Positions 18,327 to 27,669 of a stretch of 64,000 nucleotides of DNA are shown in pieces. Below the pieces are notes generated by a model, which saw only the letters and a program-made list of their open reading frames with translations, had not been told where the DNA came from and ran no database searches. Positions within the stretch are counted from its first letter, which is position 1. Every line of letters begins with the position of its first letter. Origin of the DNA: Paenibacillus ihbetae (GTDB lineage: Bacteria; Bacillota; Bacilli; Paenibacillales; Paenibacillaceae); the NCBI RefSeq assembly GCF_002741055.1, contig NZ_CP016809.1, positions 5,496,501 through 5,560,500 on the forward strand, read 5' to 3'. The position numbers and the translations under genes are program-made.

Positions 18327-19730
18327 GTGAATAAAGAAGCTATGACCCCAAGACAAATTGTTTCCGAGTTGGATAAGTATATCGTCGGACAGAAGGAAGC
18401 GAAGAAATCCGTTGCGGTAGCGCTCCGCAACCGCTATCGGCGCAGCTTGCTGTCCGATGAGGAGCGCGATGAGATCGTTCCGAAGAACATTCTGATGATC
18501 GGCCCTACGGGCGTCGGCAAAACGGAAATTGCCCGGAGGCTTGCGAAGCTGGTGAACGCTCCTTTTGTGAAGGTGGAGGCTACGAAGTTTACCGAGGTCG
18601 GGTACGTGGGACGCGACGTAGAGTCCATGGTGCGCGACCTGGTGGAAACAGCGATTCGCATGGTGAAGCTGGAGCGCACGGAGAAGGTCAAGGACAAAGC
18701 CGAAGAGATGGCGAACGAGCGGATCGTGCAGCTGCTGGCCCCGTCAACCAAGAGCCAGAAGAGCCAACGCAACCCGTTTGAGATGCTGTTCGGCGGCAGC
18801 AATCCGTCTCAGGCCGCAGACGATGATGCGGAAGATAAAGACGAAAGCCTGAAGGAGAAACGGAGACAGATCCGTTTTAATCTGCTGTCCGGAAAGCTTG
18901 AGGACGAAACGATCGAGATCGATGTCGAGGACACCGCTCCGAATATGTTTGATATGTTCGCAGGGCAGGGCAATGATCAGATGGGCATGAATATGCAGGA
19001 GATGTTCGGCAGCCTGATGCCGAAGCGGACGAAACGGCGCAAGCTGTCAGTCAAGGAAGCGAGAAAAGTGCTTACGCAAGAGGAGGCCGCCAAGCTGATT
19101 GATATGGATGATGTCATCCAGGAGTCGATCCGGCGCGCCGAACAATCGGGCATTATTTTCATCGATGAGATCGACAAGGTAGCCAGCCAAGGCCGCCAAT
19201 CGGGTCCAGACGTATCCAGGGAAGGCGTTCAGCGCGACATCCTGCCGATCGTGGAAGGCTCTACGATCATGACCAAATATGGGCCGGTGAAGACGGATTT
19301 CGTGCTGTTTATCGCCGCAGGCGCTTTCCATATTGCTAAGCCTTCAGATCTGATTCCCGAGCTGCAGGGCCGGTTCCCGATCCGTGTGGAGCTGAACAGC
19401 TTGACGCTGGATGATTTTGTGTCCATTTTGACCGAGCCGAAGAATGCGCTGACCAAGCAATATATCAATTTGCTGCGGACCGAAGAGCTTGAAGTGGAGT
19501 TTTCCCCGGAGGCCATTCGGGAAATTGCCCAGATCGCGGCCTCGGTGAACCAAAACACCGAAAATATCGGTGCACGCAGACTGCATACCATCCTGGAGAA
19601 GCTGCTGGAGGATCTGTCATTCGAAGCGCCTGAGCTCACGCTGGAGCGAATGGTGATTACGCCTCAATACGTGAGGGAAAAACTCGCCGGCATCGCCCAG
19701 GACCGGGATTTAAGCCAATATATTTTGTAA
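18327..19730 (+). CDS. hslU: ATP-dependent protease ATPase subunit HslU (ClpY)
   Basis: A 467-residue AAA+ unfoldase that feeds substrates to HslV. Walker A GPTGVGKT is at residues 59-66 and Walker B/sensor [11 protein letters not shown] comes after the inserted, acidic I-domain (about residues 110-240, including the methionine-rich [20 protein letters not shown]). The C-terminus ends RDLSQYIL, the tail that docks into HslV. The GTG at 18327 follows GGGAGGT. No codY gene follows; instead there is a 435-bp gap with a terminator. Confidence 0.96.
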   Translation: MNKEAMTPRQIVSELDKYIVGQKEAKKSVAVALRNRYRRSLLSDEERDEIVPKNILMIGPTGVGKTEIARRLAKLVNAPFVKVEATKFTEVGYVGRDVESMVRDLVETAIRMVKLERTEKVKDKAEEMANERIVQLLAPSTKSQKSQRNPFEMLFGGSNPSQAADDDAEDKDESLKEKRRQIRFNLLSGKLEDETIEIDVEDTAPNMFDMFAGQGNDQMGMNMQEMFGSLMPKRTKRRKLSVKEARKVLTQEEAAKLIDMDDVIQESIRRAEQSGIIFIDEIDKVASQGRQSGPDVSREGVQRDILPIVEGSTIMTKYGPVKTDFVLFIAAGAFHIAKPSDLIPELQGRFPIRVELNSLTLDDFVSILTEPKNALTKQYINLLRTEELEVEFSPEAIREIAQIAASVNQNTENIGARRLHTILEKLLEDLSFEAPELTLERMVITPQYVREKLAGIAQDRDLSQYIL

Positions 19731-20165
19731 TTCGGCAAGGAAAAGGATCGGTTGTAAATGTTTGTCGATGCGGAAGTAGTCCGGGATGTCGAAATATTTG
19801 CGTATGTTGGAAGCGATCAGGACCGATTTCGTAATTTTTTGTGAACAAGCGGGCCTGCGTCTGGACCTATACTTTGGGAAGAAAACTTTAAATTTTACAA
19901 AATCAGTATTAAGATTTGCAATATTTTAGAAAAAAACGAAACGAAAATGAATAAAAAGCCCTTCTTCTTGGAAAAAGATAGGGCTTTTTTCTTATTGTAA
20001 AAAGTCCCAATCTTTAAGAAACTTAGTTTATGTGACATCATGCTGTCTTTTTCTACTTAAGACCTAGATTAGGGCGTACGGATTATGTTTTTTGTCGAAA
20101 AAAGAGGATTTAGCTAGGAAGAGTGGAATACTTTTCTGCAAGGTCCAGTCAGGAGGAATGAGCTA
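19731..20165 (+). other. Gene-free interval between hslU and flgB
   Basis: In B. subtilis codY occupies this slot. Here I find no frame longer than about 28 codons with start and ribosome binding site. The only clear element is the terminator at 19953-19993. The stretch is more AT-rich than its neighbours. The promoter of the fla/che operon should lie between 19994 and 20150, but I could not assign convincing sigma-A or sigma-D boxes. Confidence 0.7.
19953..19993 (+). terminator. Intrinsic terminator after hslVU
   Basis: AAAAAGCCC (19953-19961) pairs with GGGCTTTTTT (19981-19990) around a 19-nt loop, followed by further T residues. It separates the topA-hslU block from the flagellar operon. 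Confidence 0.85.
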
Positions 20166-20573
20166 GTGAATCTGTTGAACAATAGTTCCTTTCAGCGGCT
20201 TCAAGGCGGTTTGGACGCAGCGAATTTGAGAAACAGCGTCATTGCCAACAATATTGCCAACGTGGATACGCCTCATTTTAAGAGATCCGAAGTATCCTTC
20301 GAGAGTCTTTTGAAGCAGGAGATGGAAGGAGCTCATCTTACGCTGCAGGGGAGAAGGACGGATCCTAGACATATTCCGATCGGTCCAACCGGCAGCATCC
20401 CGAGCGCTTCGATTACGAGTGACAGCAGCAGCTCTATGAACAACAACGAGAATAATGTCGATGCGGACCGGGAAATGGTGCTGCTCGCGGAGAACCAGCT
20501 TCGTTACAATTCGTACATACAAGCAGTGAATGAGCAAATTCGCATGATGCGTACAGCGATTGAGGGGAGATAA
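20166..20573 (+). CDS. flgB: Flagellar basal-body rod protein FlgB
   Basis: A 135-residue proximal rod protein and the first gene of the fla/che operon. The N-terminal rod motif VIANNIANVDTPHFKRSEV is clear and the C-terminus (RYNSYIQAVNEQIRMMRTAI) forms the second half of the coiled-coil D0 region. It is exported by the flagellar type III system and sits on the MS ring. The GTG at 20166 follows AGGAGGAATG. Length matches the family (about 130). flgC starts 5 bp after its stop. Confidence 0.95.
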   Translation: MNLLNNSSFQRLQGGLDAANLRNSVIANNIANVDTPHFKRSEVSFESLLKQEMEGAHLTLQGRRTDPRHIPIGPTGSIPSASITSDSSSSMNNNENNVDADREMVLLAENQLRYNSYIQAVNEQIRMMRTAIEGR

Positions 20574-20578
20574 GGTTC

Positions 20579-21028
20579 ATGAATATTAGCAACGGCTTTT
20601 CGATCAATGCATCGGCTCTTACGGCCCAGCGTCTTCGCATGGACGTCATTTCTTCGAACCTAGCCAATGCGGAAACGACAAGGGCCCGGATCGAGAATGG
20701 ACAAGCGGTTCCGTACCGCCGCAAGACAGTAGTTCTTTCGCCGCAGAGCGAGTCGTTCGAAGGGATGCTTAGAGCCCAGATGAACGGAGAAGCCACAGGC
20801 CAAGGGGTACGGGTCGCTGCCGTGAAGGAGGATCCATCTCCGCTTAAGCAGGTATACAACCCGACTCATCCGGACGCGAATGCGGAGGGATATGTCTATA
20901 TGCCTAATGTGGACGTCACAAGGGAAATGGTGGATATGATCGCGGCTACCCGGTCCTATGAAGCCAACGTGACTGCCATTAATGCATCGAAGGCCATGAT
21001 TATGAAGGCGCTGGAGATCGGCAGATAG
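20579..21028 (+). CDS. flgC: Flagellar basal-body rod protein FlgC
   Basis: A 149-residue proximal rod protein. It begins with a rod motif (MDVISSNLANAETTRARIEN) and ends with the conserved VDMIAATRSYEANVTAINAS followed by a short helix. With FlgB and FliE it builds the rod base above the FliF ring. The ATG follows GATAAGG, only 5 bp after flgB, so translation is probably coupled. Confidence 0.96.
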   Translation: MNISNGFSINASALTAQRLRMDVISSNLANAETTRARIENGQAVPYRRKTVVLSPQSESFEGMLRAQMNGEATGQGVRVAAVKEDPSPLKQVYNPTHPDANAEGYVYMPNVDVTREMVDMIAATRSYEANVTAINASKAMIMKALEIGR

Positions 21029-21073
21029 TGTAGGGTAGGTGTTTATATACAGAAAAATTAGGAGGGGAAATCG

Positions 21074-21385
21074 ATGATTCAAAACACAATGTTCCAAGCT
21101 TCGGGCGTTTCGCCCCTTCAAATGCGAGAGCAAGCCCCGGCGGCAGAGAAGACTCCAGCCGAATCCATCCGCAGCTTCGGTTCGTATTTGAGTGATGCCT
21201 TGAACTCTGTTTCCGCACAGGAACAACAGGCTCATGTCATGAGCGACAAAATGATGATTGGACAAGTCAACGTGGATCAGGCGATGATATCCGCCCAGCA
21301 GGCACTGTTGAGCATTCAGCTCACAACACAGGTCCGAAACAAAGTGGTAGAAGCCTATCAAGAGATCATGCGTACGCAAATCTAA
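21074..21385 (+). CDS. fliE: Flagellar hook-basal body complex protein FliE
   Basis: A 103-residue protein that joins the MS ring to the rod. The C-terminal half has the family pattern, with the stretch MMIGQVNVDQAMISAQQAL and then LTTQVRNKVVEAYQEIMRTQI at the very end. Length agrees with FliE of Bacillus (about 106). The ATG follows TTAGGAGGGG. The 45-bp gap to flgC holds nothing else. Confidence 0.95.
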   Translation: MIQNTMFQASGVSPLQMREQAPAAEKTPAESIRSFGSYLSDALNSVSAQEQQAHVMSDKMMIGQVNVDQAMISAQQALLSIQLTTQVRNKVVEAYQEIMRTQI

Positions 21386-21419
21386 ATGTTTCTAGCAAAG
21401 TTTCGGATGGGGTGACGAT

Positions 21420-23000
21420 GTGAACGAGAGAATCGCCCAATATCGGGATCGAGTAACCCAATATTGGAATCAATTTAGCAAGAAGCAAAAACTGATGTTG
21501 AGTGCTACGGTAGCCTTCGTGCTGATCGCACTGGTCGTACTGACGATGCAGTTCTCCAAGACGAAGTACGAGGTGGCTTTCAGGGATTTGAATTCCAGTG
21601 ATGCCGCCGGCATTATCAGCCACCTGGAATCGCAAGGTATTTCCTACAAGCTGAGCCCGGACGGACGAAGCATCTCCGTACCGAGCACCGAGGCGGCCAG
21701 AGTACAGATTGATGTCGGCTCCCAGGGCCTGGTGCAGAACGGAACGATCGGCTTCGAAACGTTCGAGCAAAATGCATCCGCAATCGGCATGACCGATAAC
21801 GAATTCGAAGTGAAGTATGTAAATGCATTAAACGGCGAGGTTGAGCGACTGCTTGAGAAGATGCAGGGCGTCCAAGATGCCACGGTGCTGCTCAATCTCC
21901 CGAAAGAAAGCGTGTTTGCCAAGAACGGCAATGAAGATCAGGCCAGCGCTTCCGTGGTCCTGCATTTCAAACCGGGATACCGGCCGAATCAGGAAGTGAT
22001 CGACGGTTACTACAACCTGGTCAAGACGGCCATTCCCAACCTCCCGATCGACAATATAACCATAACCAATGACGAAGTTGAACTTCTTGCCACGGCCAAG
22101 GGCGGCCAAGGCGGACTGATCGGCAGGGTTGAAGAGAACTTTGCACTGCAGAAAAAATTTGAAAGCGAAGTACGACAGAATGTGCAACAGTTCCTGTCCC
22201 AGTACATGGGATCGAGCAAAGTGAACGTACTCGTTGCTTCCAAGCTGAATTTCGATCAGGTACAGAGCAAGGAAAATCTCGTAACCCCCGTCGATGAAGA
22301 AGAGATGAAGGGGATCGAGCTCAGCGTACAGGAAATTCAGAAAAATTATACCGGGTCCAGCAGTCCTGCCGGCGGAGTTGCCGGAGTGGGCGAAGAAGCG
22401 GTTCCCGGGTATCCGAGCGATTCCGAGAGCGGACAGTCGACGTCGGAAGAGTCGTCGTCCACCATCAATTATGAAGTGAATCGCATTACAAAGGACATTA
22501 TTGCAAGTCCATATACCGTTAAAGACTTAACCATTAATGTCGCAGTTGAACCACCTGCAGGCCAGCAAACGCTGGACGAAGACACCCGGACGGCGATCCA
22601 GAACATTCTCATCAACATTGTGAGAGCTTCGCTTGCTGATTCAGGTACTACCTATACAGACGCACAATTGTCGCAAAAAGTTTCGGTTAATTCACAGGTA
22701 TTTAATGTAAATCCGGATGAAAATTCGAAAACCGTTCTGTCCCAGCCGGTATTGTGGGGAATCGGCATCGCTGCATTGGCTTTGATCGCGGGAGGCACGT
22801 ATTTCTTCATCCGCAAACGCAGAAGACAGCAGGAAGAATACGAGGAAGATATTCCGCTTCCGCCGGTGACCGAATTCCCATCGATCAATCTTGAGAGTGT
22901 AACGAACGAGAGCCAGGTCCGGAAGCAGCTCGAAACGTTGGCGAAGAAAAAGCCGGATGAATTCGTGAATCTGCTGCGTACATGGCTGGCTGAGGAATAG
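21420..23000 (+). CDS. fliF: Flagellar MS-ring protein FliF
   Basis: A 526-residue membrane protein that forms the MS ring, the base on which rod, switch and export gate assemble. Two transmembrane segments flank the periplasm-side ring-building domains: one near residues 24-43 (LMLSATVAFVLIALVVLTM) and one near 440-462 (WGIGIAALALIAGGTYFFI). A low-complexity serine/glycine loop lies around residues 305-350. The cytoplasmic tail binds FliG. The GTG at 21420 follows GGATGGGGTG. Confidence 0.97.
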   Translation: MNERIAQYRDRVTQYWNQFSKKQKLMLSATVAFVLIALVVLTMQFSKTKYEVAFRDLNSSDAAGIISHLESQGISYKLSPDGRSISVPSTEAARVQIDVGSQGLVQNGTIGFETFEQNASAIGMTDNEFEVKYVNALNGEVERLLEKMQGVQDATVLLNLPKESVFAKNGNEDQASASVVLHFKPGYRPNQEVIDGYYNLVKTAIPNLPIDNITITNDEVELLATAKGGQGGLIGRVEENFALQKKFESEVRQNVQQFLSQYMGSSKVNVLVASKLNFDQVQSKENLVTPVDEEEMKGIELSVQEIQKNYTGSSSPAGGVAGVGEEAVPGYPSDSESGQSTSEESSSTINYEVNRITKDIIASPYTVKDLTINVAVEPPAGQQTLDEDTRTAIQNILINIVRASLADSGTTYTDAQLSQKVSVNSQVFNVNPDENSKTVLSQPVLWGIGIAALALIAGGTYFFIRKRRRQQEEYEEDIPLPPVTEFPSINLESVTNESQVRKQLETLAKKKPDEFVNLLRTWLAEE

Positions 23001-23011
23001 AGGTGGAAGCA

Positions 23012-24028
23012 TTGGTTAAGGGAAACAACCAACAATTATCCGGGCGCCAGAAAGCTGCAATATTGCTGATTACGCTGGGTCCGGAAGTGTCTGCACAAAT
23101 ATTCAAGCATCTGCGCGAAGACGAAATCGAGCAGCTGACGCTGGAAATTGCGAATGTGCGCAAGGTCGATAGCGGAGAGAAAGATAGCATTATCCAGGAG
23201 TTTCACCAAATTTGTCTTGCACAGGAATATATATCGCAAGGCGGCATTAATTACGCGAAAGAAATACTGGAAAAAGCGCTCGGGCAGCAGAAAGCGATGG
23301 AGGTTATCAATCGCCTGACCGCAACGCTTCAGGTAAGGCCGTTTGATTTCGCCCGCAAGGCCGATCCGAGCCAGATCCTGAATTTCATTCAGAATGAAAA
23401 TGCCCAAACGATCGCGCTCGTGCTCTCCTACCTGCAGTACGATCAGGCATCGGCCATCTTATCCTCGCTTCCTCAAGAGAAGCAGGCCGAGGTTGCCCGG
23501 CGGGTTGCGGTCATGGACAGCACGTCTCCGGAAGTTATCGCTCAGGTTGAGCGTGTGCTGGAGCAGAAGCTGTCGGCAACGGTAACCCAGGATTACACCA
23601 ATGCAGGCGGCATCGAGTCGATCGTTCAAATATTGAACGGCGTCGACCGGGGCACGGAGCGGACGATCCTGGATTCTCTGGAAATCCAGGATCCCGAGCT
23701 TGCCGAAGAAATCAAGAAGCGGATGTTTGTATTCGAGGATATCGTCAATGTCGACAATCGATCGATCCAGCGCATCATCCGCGATGTCGAGAATGCGGAT
23801 TTGCAGCTTGCGCTTAAAGTGGCGAGCGAGGAAGTCCGGGATGTTATTTTCCGTAATATGTCCAAGCGCATGGCGGAAACCTTCCGTGAAGAGATGGAGT
23901 ACATGGGCCCTGTGCGGCTGCGTGACGTGGAGGAAGCTCAGACACGGATCGTAAGCACGATCCGAAGACTCGAAGAAGCGGGCGAGGTTATCATTGCCCG
24001 CGGCGGAGGAGATGACATTATTGTCTAA
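23012..24028 (+). CDS. fliG: Flagellar motor switch protein FliG
   Basis: With the TTG start at 23012 the protein is 338 residues, the same length as B. subtilis FliG; AGAGGTGG precedes it by 5-6 bases. A GTG at 23003 is the alternative. FliG ties the MS ring to the switch complex and its C-terminal domain interacts with the MotA stator; the charged torque helix region (VRLRDVEEAQTRIVSTIRRL) is present near the end. The N-terminus GRQKAAILLITLGPEVSAQI binds FliF. It overlaps the next gene by 8 bp. Confidence 0.97.
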   Translation: MVKGNNQQLSGRQKAAILLITLGPEVSAQIFKHLREDEIEQLTLEIANVRKVDSGEKDSIIQEFHQICLAQEYISQGGINYAKEILEKALGQQKAMEVINRLTATLQVRPFDFARKADPSQILNFIQNENAQTIALVLSYLQYDQASAILSSLPQEKQAEVARRVAVMDSTSPEVIAQVERVLEQKLSATVTQDYTNAGGIESIVQILNGVDRGTERTILDSLEIQDPELAEEIKKRMFVFEDIVNVDNRSIQRIIRDVENADLQLALKVASEEVRDVIFRNMSKRMAETFREEMEYMGPVRLRDVEEAQTRIVSTIRRLEEAGEVIIARGGGDDIIV

Positions 24029-24875
24029 CTTGATCAAACCGTCCCACTATACAACGATGGATGTCTTGAAAGAGTTGGATGTAGCGCGTCGTTACGCCGC
24101 TCCTGCCGAAGAAGCGCAAGCAGAGCCGGCACCGCCCGCCGCTGCGCCGGCGGTCATGCACACGCTGGCAGAGGCCGAGCGGATCAAGAGTGAAATGCTG
24201 CGCGACGCCCAGGAATTTGCCGAACGGCAAATTCGCGAGGCCTCCGAGGAAGCCCAGCGGCTGCTGGCTGAGGCGGAGCAGCAGATCGATGCGTGGTGGA
24301 AGGAACGAAGGCTGCAGGATGAGGATCTGTCCGAGACCCTGAAAATCGAGGGATTTAACCAAGGCTATTCCGAGGGAGCTGCCAAAGCCGAGCTGGAAAT
24401 GAAGGAACTGCTGGAGAAAGCCACGGTCGAAGCTAGCGAGCTTCTGCAGCTTGCCCACCGGGCAAAGGAAGACTTGATCCAAGAAGCCGAGCCGTTTCTG
24501 GTCGAGCTGAGCTGCAGCATTGCCGAGAAAATCCTCGATCATCAGCTGACGATTGAACCGGATTTCACCCTGGAGCTGATTCGGAAAAATCTAGCGCGCA
24601 AACGGGAGAAAGGCTTGATTTCGCTGTGCGTTGCACCTGAGCATTTTGAGTTCGTGTACGCGGCCAGAGAAGAGCTTTCATTAGCGATCGACTCCCAAGC
24701 GGAGCTCCAAATCCTCCCGGATGCGACGGTGAAGGACCGGGGCTGCGTGATCCGTTCGTCTTTCGGAAGCGTGGATGCCCGAATCGATACCCAGCTTGCG
24801 GAAATCAAGAAGGAACTGGTGCGCGTCGCCCTCGATGACGAAGAACGGAGAAATCAGGATGAAGAAGCTGAATAG
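24021..24875 (+). CDS. fliH: Flagellar export apparatus protein FliH
   Basis: About 284 residues. A long charged region rich in Ala, Glu and Arg (roughly residues 50-150) predicts a coiled coil, and the C-terminal part (LVELSCSIAEKILDHQLTI) matches the FliH/SctL domain that binds the ATPase FliI. FliH holds and regulates FliI at the export gate. The start is uncertain: the TTG at 24021 is 9 bases after GGAGGAG, while an ATG at 24012 abuts that site. It overlaps fliG upstream and fliI downstream, which suggests coupled translation. Confidence 0.93.
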   Translation: MSNLIKPSHYTTMDVLKELDVARRYAAPAEEAQAEPAPPAAAPAVMHTLAEAERIKSEMLRDAQEFAERQIREASEEAQRLLAEAEQQIDAWWKERRLQDEDLSETLKIEGFNQGYSEGAAKAELEMKELLEKATVEASELLQLAHRAKEDLIQEAEPFLVELSCSIAEKILDHQLTIEPDFTLELIRKNLARKREKGLISLCVAPEHFEFVYAAREELSLAIDSQAELQILPDATVKDRGCVIRSSFGSVDARIDTQLAEIKKELVRVALDDEERRNQDEEAE

Positions 24876-26178
24876 CGCCCGGTATATCGAGCATTTAAAA
24901 CATTTGGACCCGGTCCGCATAAACGGAAAAGTGACCCAGGTCATCGGCTTGATGGTTGAGTCCGAAGGCCCGGATGCGAGCATCGGGGATGTGTGCTACA
25001 TCTATCCGTCGAAGCAGTCCAAGCCGCTGAAAGCCGAGGTTGTCGGCTTCAGAGACAATAAGGTGCTGCTGATGCCGCTCGGTGAGCTTCATTCCGTAGG
25101 ACCGGGATGCGACGTGGTCGGAACCGGGAAACCGCTGAGCGTTCAGGTCGGTTCGGAACTGCTGGGCAAAGTGCTCGACGGCTTGGGACAGCCTCTAGAC
25201 GGGTCGCTGATCCCAGCCCGTATGCCGCACTATTCAACGCATAACGTTCCGCAAAATCCGCTGAATCGCCCCAGAGTGAAGGAGCCGATCAGCATCGGAG
25301 TGAGAGCCATCGACGGCCTCCTCTCGATCGGGAAAGGACAACGGGTCGGCATTTTCGCCGGTTCGGGCGTAGGGAAGAGTACGCTGATGGGCATGATCGC
25401 CCGAAATACGTCGGCCGACGTGAACGTGATCGCTTTAATCGGAGAACGCGGGCGCGAGGTGCTGGACTTCATCGAACGGGACCTCGGACCTGAAGGCCTC
25501 AAGCGTTCCGTCGTCATCGTCGCTACTTCAGACCAGCCGGCTCTGATCCGTATCAAGGGAGCGTTGATTGCGACGACGATTGCCGAATATTTTCGGGACC
25601 GCGGTCTGAATGTAATGCTGATGATGGACTCCGTCACCCGCTATGCAATGGCACAGCGCGAGGTCGGACTAGCCATCGGTGAGCCGCCGGCGATGAGAGG
25701 GTACACGCCTTCCGTCTTCGCGAGCCTCCCGAAGCTGCTCGAACGCGCAGGTACCGGTCCCAATGGCTCCATCACGGCCTTCTATACCGTGCTGGTGGAC
25801 GGCGATGACATGAATGAGCCGATTGCCGATGCGGTAAGGGGGATCCTGGACGGCCATATCGTGCTGAACCGGAGCATCGCCAATAAGGGACATTTTCCGG
25901 CGATCGACGTGCTGGCCAGTATTAGCCGCGTGATGAAGGACATCGCTCCGGAAGAGCAGATCGAGGCTTCGGAAAATGTGAAACGCTTGATGGCAATTTA
26001 TAAAGATTCCGAGGACTTAATTAATATCGGAGCTTACCAGCAGGGATCCAACGCCGACATCGACGAATCCATTGAATACATTCATCGGATATGGGACTTT
26101 ACGAAGCAGAAAGTGAATGAAAAAACGACGCTCGCCGAGGTTCAGGAACGTCTGATTTCCGAATTTTCAAGGAGATGA
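24859..26178 (+). CDS. fliI: Flagellum-specific ATP synthase FliI
   Basis: A 439-residue ATPase of the F1-beta-like family that powers type III export of rod, hook and filament proteins. Walker A AGSGVGKST is at residues 167-175, and the Walker B region MLMMDSVTRYAMAQREVGLA is intact. The ATG at 24859 overlaps fliH by 17 bp, preceded by CGGAGAAATCAGG; length matches B. subtilis FliI (about 440). fliJ follows after 9 bp. Confidence 0.97.
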   Translation: MKKLNSARYIEHLKHLDPVRINGKVTQVIGLMVESEGPDASIGDVCYIYPSKQSKPLKAEVVGFRDNKVLLMPLGELHSVGPGCDVVGTGKPLSVQVGSELLGKVLDGLGQPLDGSLIPARMPHYSTHNVPQNPLNRPRVKEPISIGVRAIDGLLSIGKGQRVGIFAGSGVGKSTLMGMIARNTSADVNVIALIGERGREVLDFIERDLGPEGLKRSVVIVATSDQPALIRIKGALIATTIAEYFRDRGLNVMLMMDSVTRYAMAQREVGLAIGEPPAMRGYTPSVFASLPKLLERAGTGPNGSITAFYTVLVDGDDMNEPIADAVRGILDGHIVLNRSIANKGHFPAIDVLASISRVMKDIAPEEQIEASENVKRLMAIYKDSEDLINIGAYQQGSNADIDESIEYIHRIWDFTKQKVNEKTTLAEVQERLISEFSRR

Positions 26179-26187
26179 CTTTGAAGA

Positions 26188-26631
26188 ATGAAATTTCAAT
26201 ACGCATTCCAGAAAATCGTAGACCTGAAGAGTAACGAGAAGACCCAGGCCGAATGGATGCTGTCGAGCGCCATCGGGAAGCTGCAGGCGGAGGAGAAGAG
26301 CCTGAACGAGCTGTACCGGTTGCGGGAGCAGATGTATGCGGCCGAGCAGGAAGCCGTTACGCGGTGCGCGGCAATCGCCGAAATCCGCAATATTCAGAGC
26401 TATGCTCAGTACTTGGAAGAGTGCATTGAGCGGAAACGGAATGATATTCGGCTCGCCCATGTAAATGTCACGAAGAAGCAGGAGATTTTATCGGAAAAAA
26501 TGCTGGATGAAAAAGTGTGGTTGAAGGCACGGGACAAATCGCACGAGAAATTTCGGCATGAAAGTCTCCTTCGGGAACAAAACGAGCTGGACGAGCTGGC
26601 GACGGTGCGTTTTGCGATCAAAGCCCGATAA
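26188..26631 (+). CDS. fliJ: Flagellar export protein FliJ
   Basis: A 147-residue, almost wholly helical, highly charged protein (MKFQYAFQKIVDLKSNEK at the start), identical in length to B. subtilis FliJ. FliJ forms a two-helix coiled coil that acts like the gamma stalk inside the FliI hexamer and escorts export chaperones. The ATG follows AAGGAGATGAC. Sequence identity is weak across the family, so position between fliI and the MotE-like gene is part of the evidence. Confidence 0.9.
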   Translation: MKFQYAFQKIVDLKSNEKTQAEWMLSSAIGKLQAEEKSLNELYRLREQMYAAEQEAVTRCAAIAEIRNIQSYAQYLEECIERKRNDIRLAHVNVTKKQEILSEKMLDEKVWLKARDKSHEKFRHESLLREQNELDELATVRFAIKAR

Positions 26632-26677
26632 TGAATCCGCTAAGCAACCGGGTCAAGACCGCGAAGGAGGAATGAAC

Positions 26678-27607
26678 GTGGCAAGAAAAGACATGCCGCT
26701 CGATAAAGAAGAATCAAGCGGTGGATTTGAACGGATTTTGCTGATTCTGGTTCCGGCCATCTTTACGATCGTTCTGTTAGGGGCGCTTGCGATCTTCTTT
26801 AGAGCCGATGTTCGGGACGGCATGATCGATGTGGCGAACAAAATTCCGATTGTGAAGGATTGGGTTCCCGATCCGGTGCTGACGCCGGAAGAGCAGAAGC
26901 TGAAAGAAGCGAAGGAGCAGGAAGAAAGCGCCGAGGCTACGATCGTAGAGCTGAAGAAGCAGCTGGCGGAGCGCGAGGAGACGCTAAACGAGATCACTGA
27001 GCAGAAGGCTGCCCAGGAGAATAAAGTGAAAGAGCTGGAAAGCCAGATCGATTCGATGCAGAACCAGAACACGGGCAGCCCGGAGCAGGAGGAAGATCCG
27101 TATACGAAGCAGATCCGTGAACTCGCCAAGCTGTATGCCGACATGAGTCCGAGCAAGGCCGCGCCGATCATGCAAAATTTAACCCTTGAGGAAATGGTGC
27201 TGATGCTGAGCCAGATGAAGAGCAGCAACCGGGTGGCAATCTTGGAGAAGATGGACCCGAAAACGGCAGCGGAAGCCACGATGATGCTGAAGGATGCCAA
27301 ACCGTCCGAAGACTTGGCGATCGCGGCGCTGCAATCCCGGATCAAGAAAAATCAAACGGAAGCAGCAAGCAGCAAGACGAGCAGCAGCAACCTGGATAAA
27401 AATCAGCTCAATCAGACGTTTGCCGGCATGACGCCAGCCAATGCGGCGGAGCTGCTGATGCAAACCTACAAAATCAGCCCGGCCAAGACCATGACCATCC
27501 TGAATACGGTCGATGACGCGACAAGGTCCAGAATCATGAACGCGATGTCCTCGAAAGATCCGGAGCTTGCAGCAAGAATACTGAATCGGCTTATGGGCTC
27601 CAAATAA
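26678..27607 (+). CDS. YlxF/MotE-like flagellar protein with MgtE N-terminal-type domain
   Basis: A 309-residue membrane protein: one transmembrane helix near residues 18-41 (FERILLILVPAIFTIVLLGA), a coiled coil from about 75 to 135, and a C-terminal domain built of MgtE-N-like helical repeats (LYADMSPSKAAPIMQNLT, then FAGMTPANAAELLMQTY). It corresponds to ylxF in the B. subtilis fla/che operon and resembles MotE, which acts as a chaperone for the motor protein MotC in rhizobia; the exact role here is not known. The GTG at 26678 is 7 bases after AAGGAGG. Confidence 0.85.
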   Translation: MARKDMPLDKEESSGGFERILLILVPAIFTIVLLGALAIFFRADVRDGMIDVANKIPIVKDWVPDPVLTPEEQKLKEAKEQEESAEATIVELKKQLAEREETLNEITEQKAAQENKVKELESQIDSMQNQNTGSPEQEEDPYTKQIRELAKLYADMSPSKAAPIMQNLTLEEMVLMLSQMKSSNRVAILEKMDPKTAAEATMMLKDAKPSEDLAIAALQSRIKKNQTEAASSKTSSSNLDKNQLNQTFAGMTPANAAELLMQTYKISPAKTMTILNTVDDATRSRIMNAMSSKDPELAARILNRLMGSK

Positions 27608-27669
27608 AACGCCAGATCCGCTTTAGGGTCTGAACTTTTCCGGTCACGGGAGAGGAGGTGAATAAGACG

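Noticed and set aside
19758..19844. 28-codon frame after hslU, as a possible codY remnant
   Set aside because: No resemblance to CodY and too short to support.
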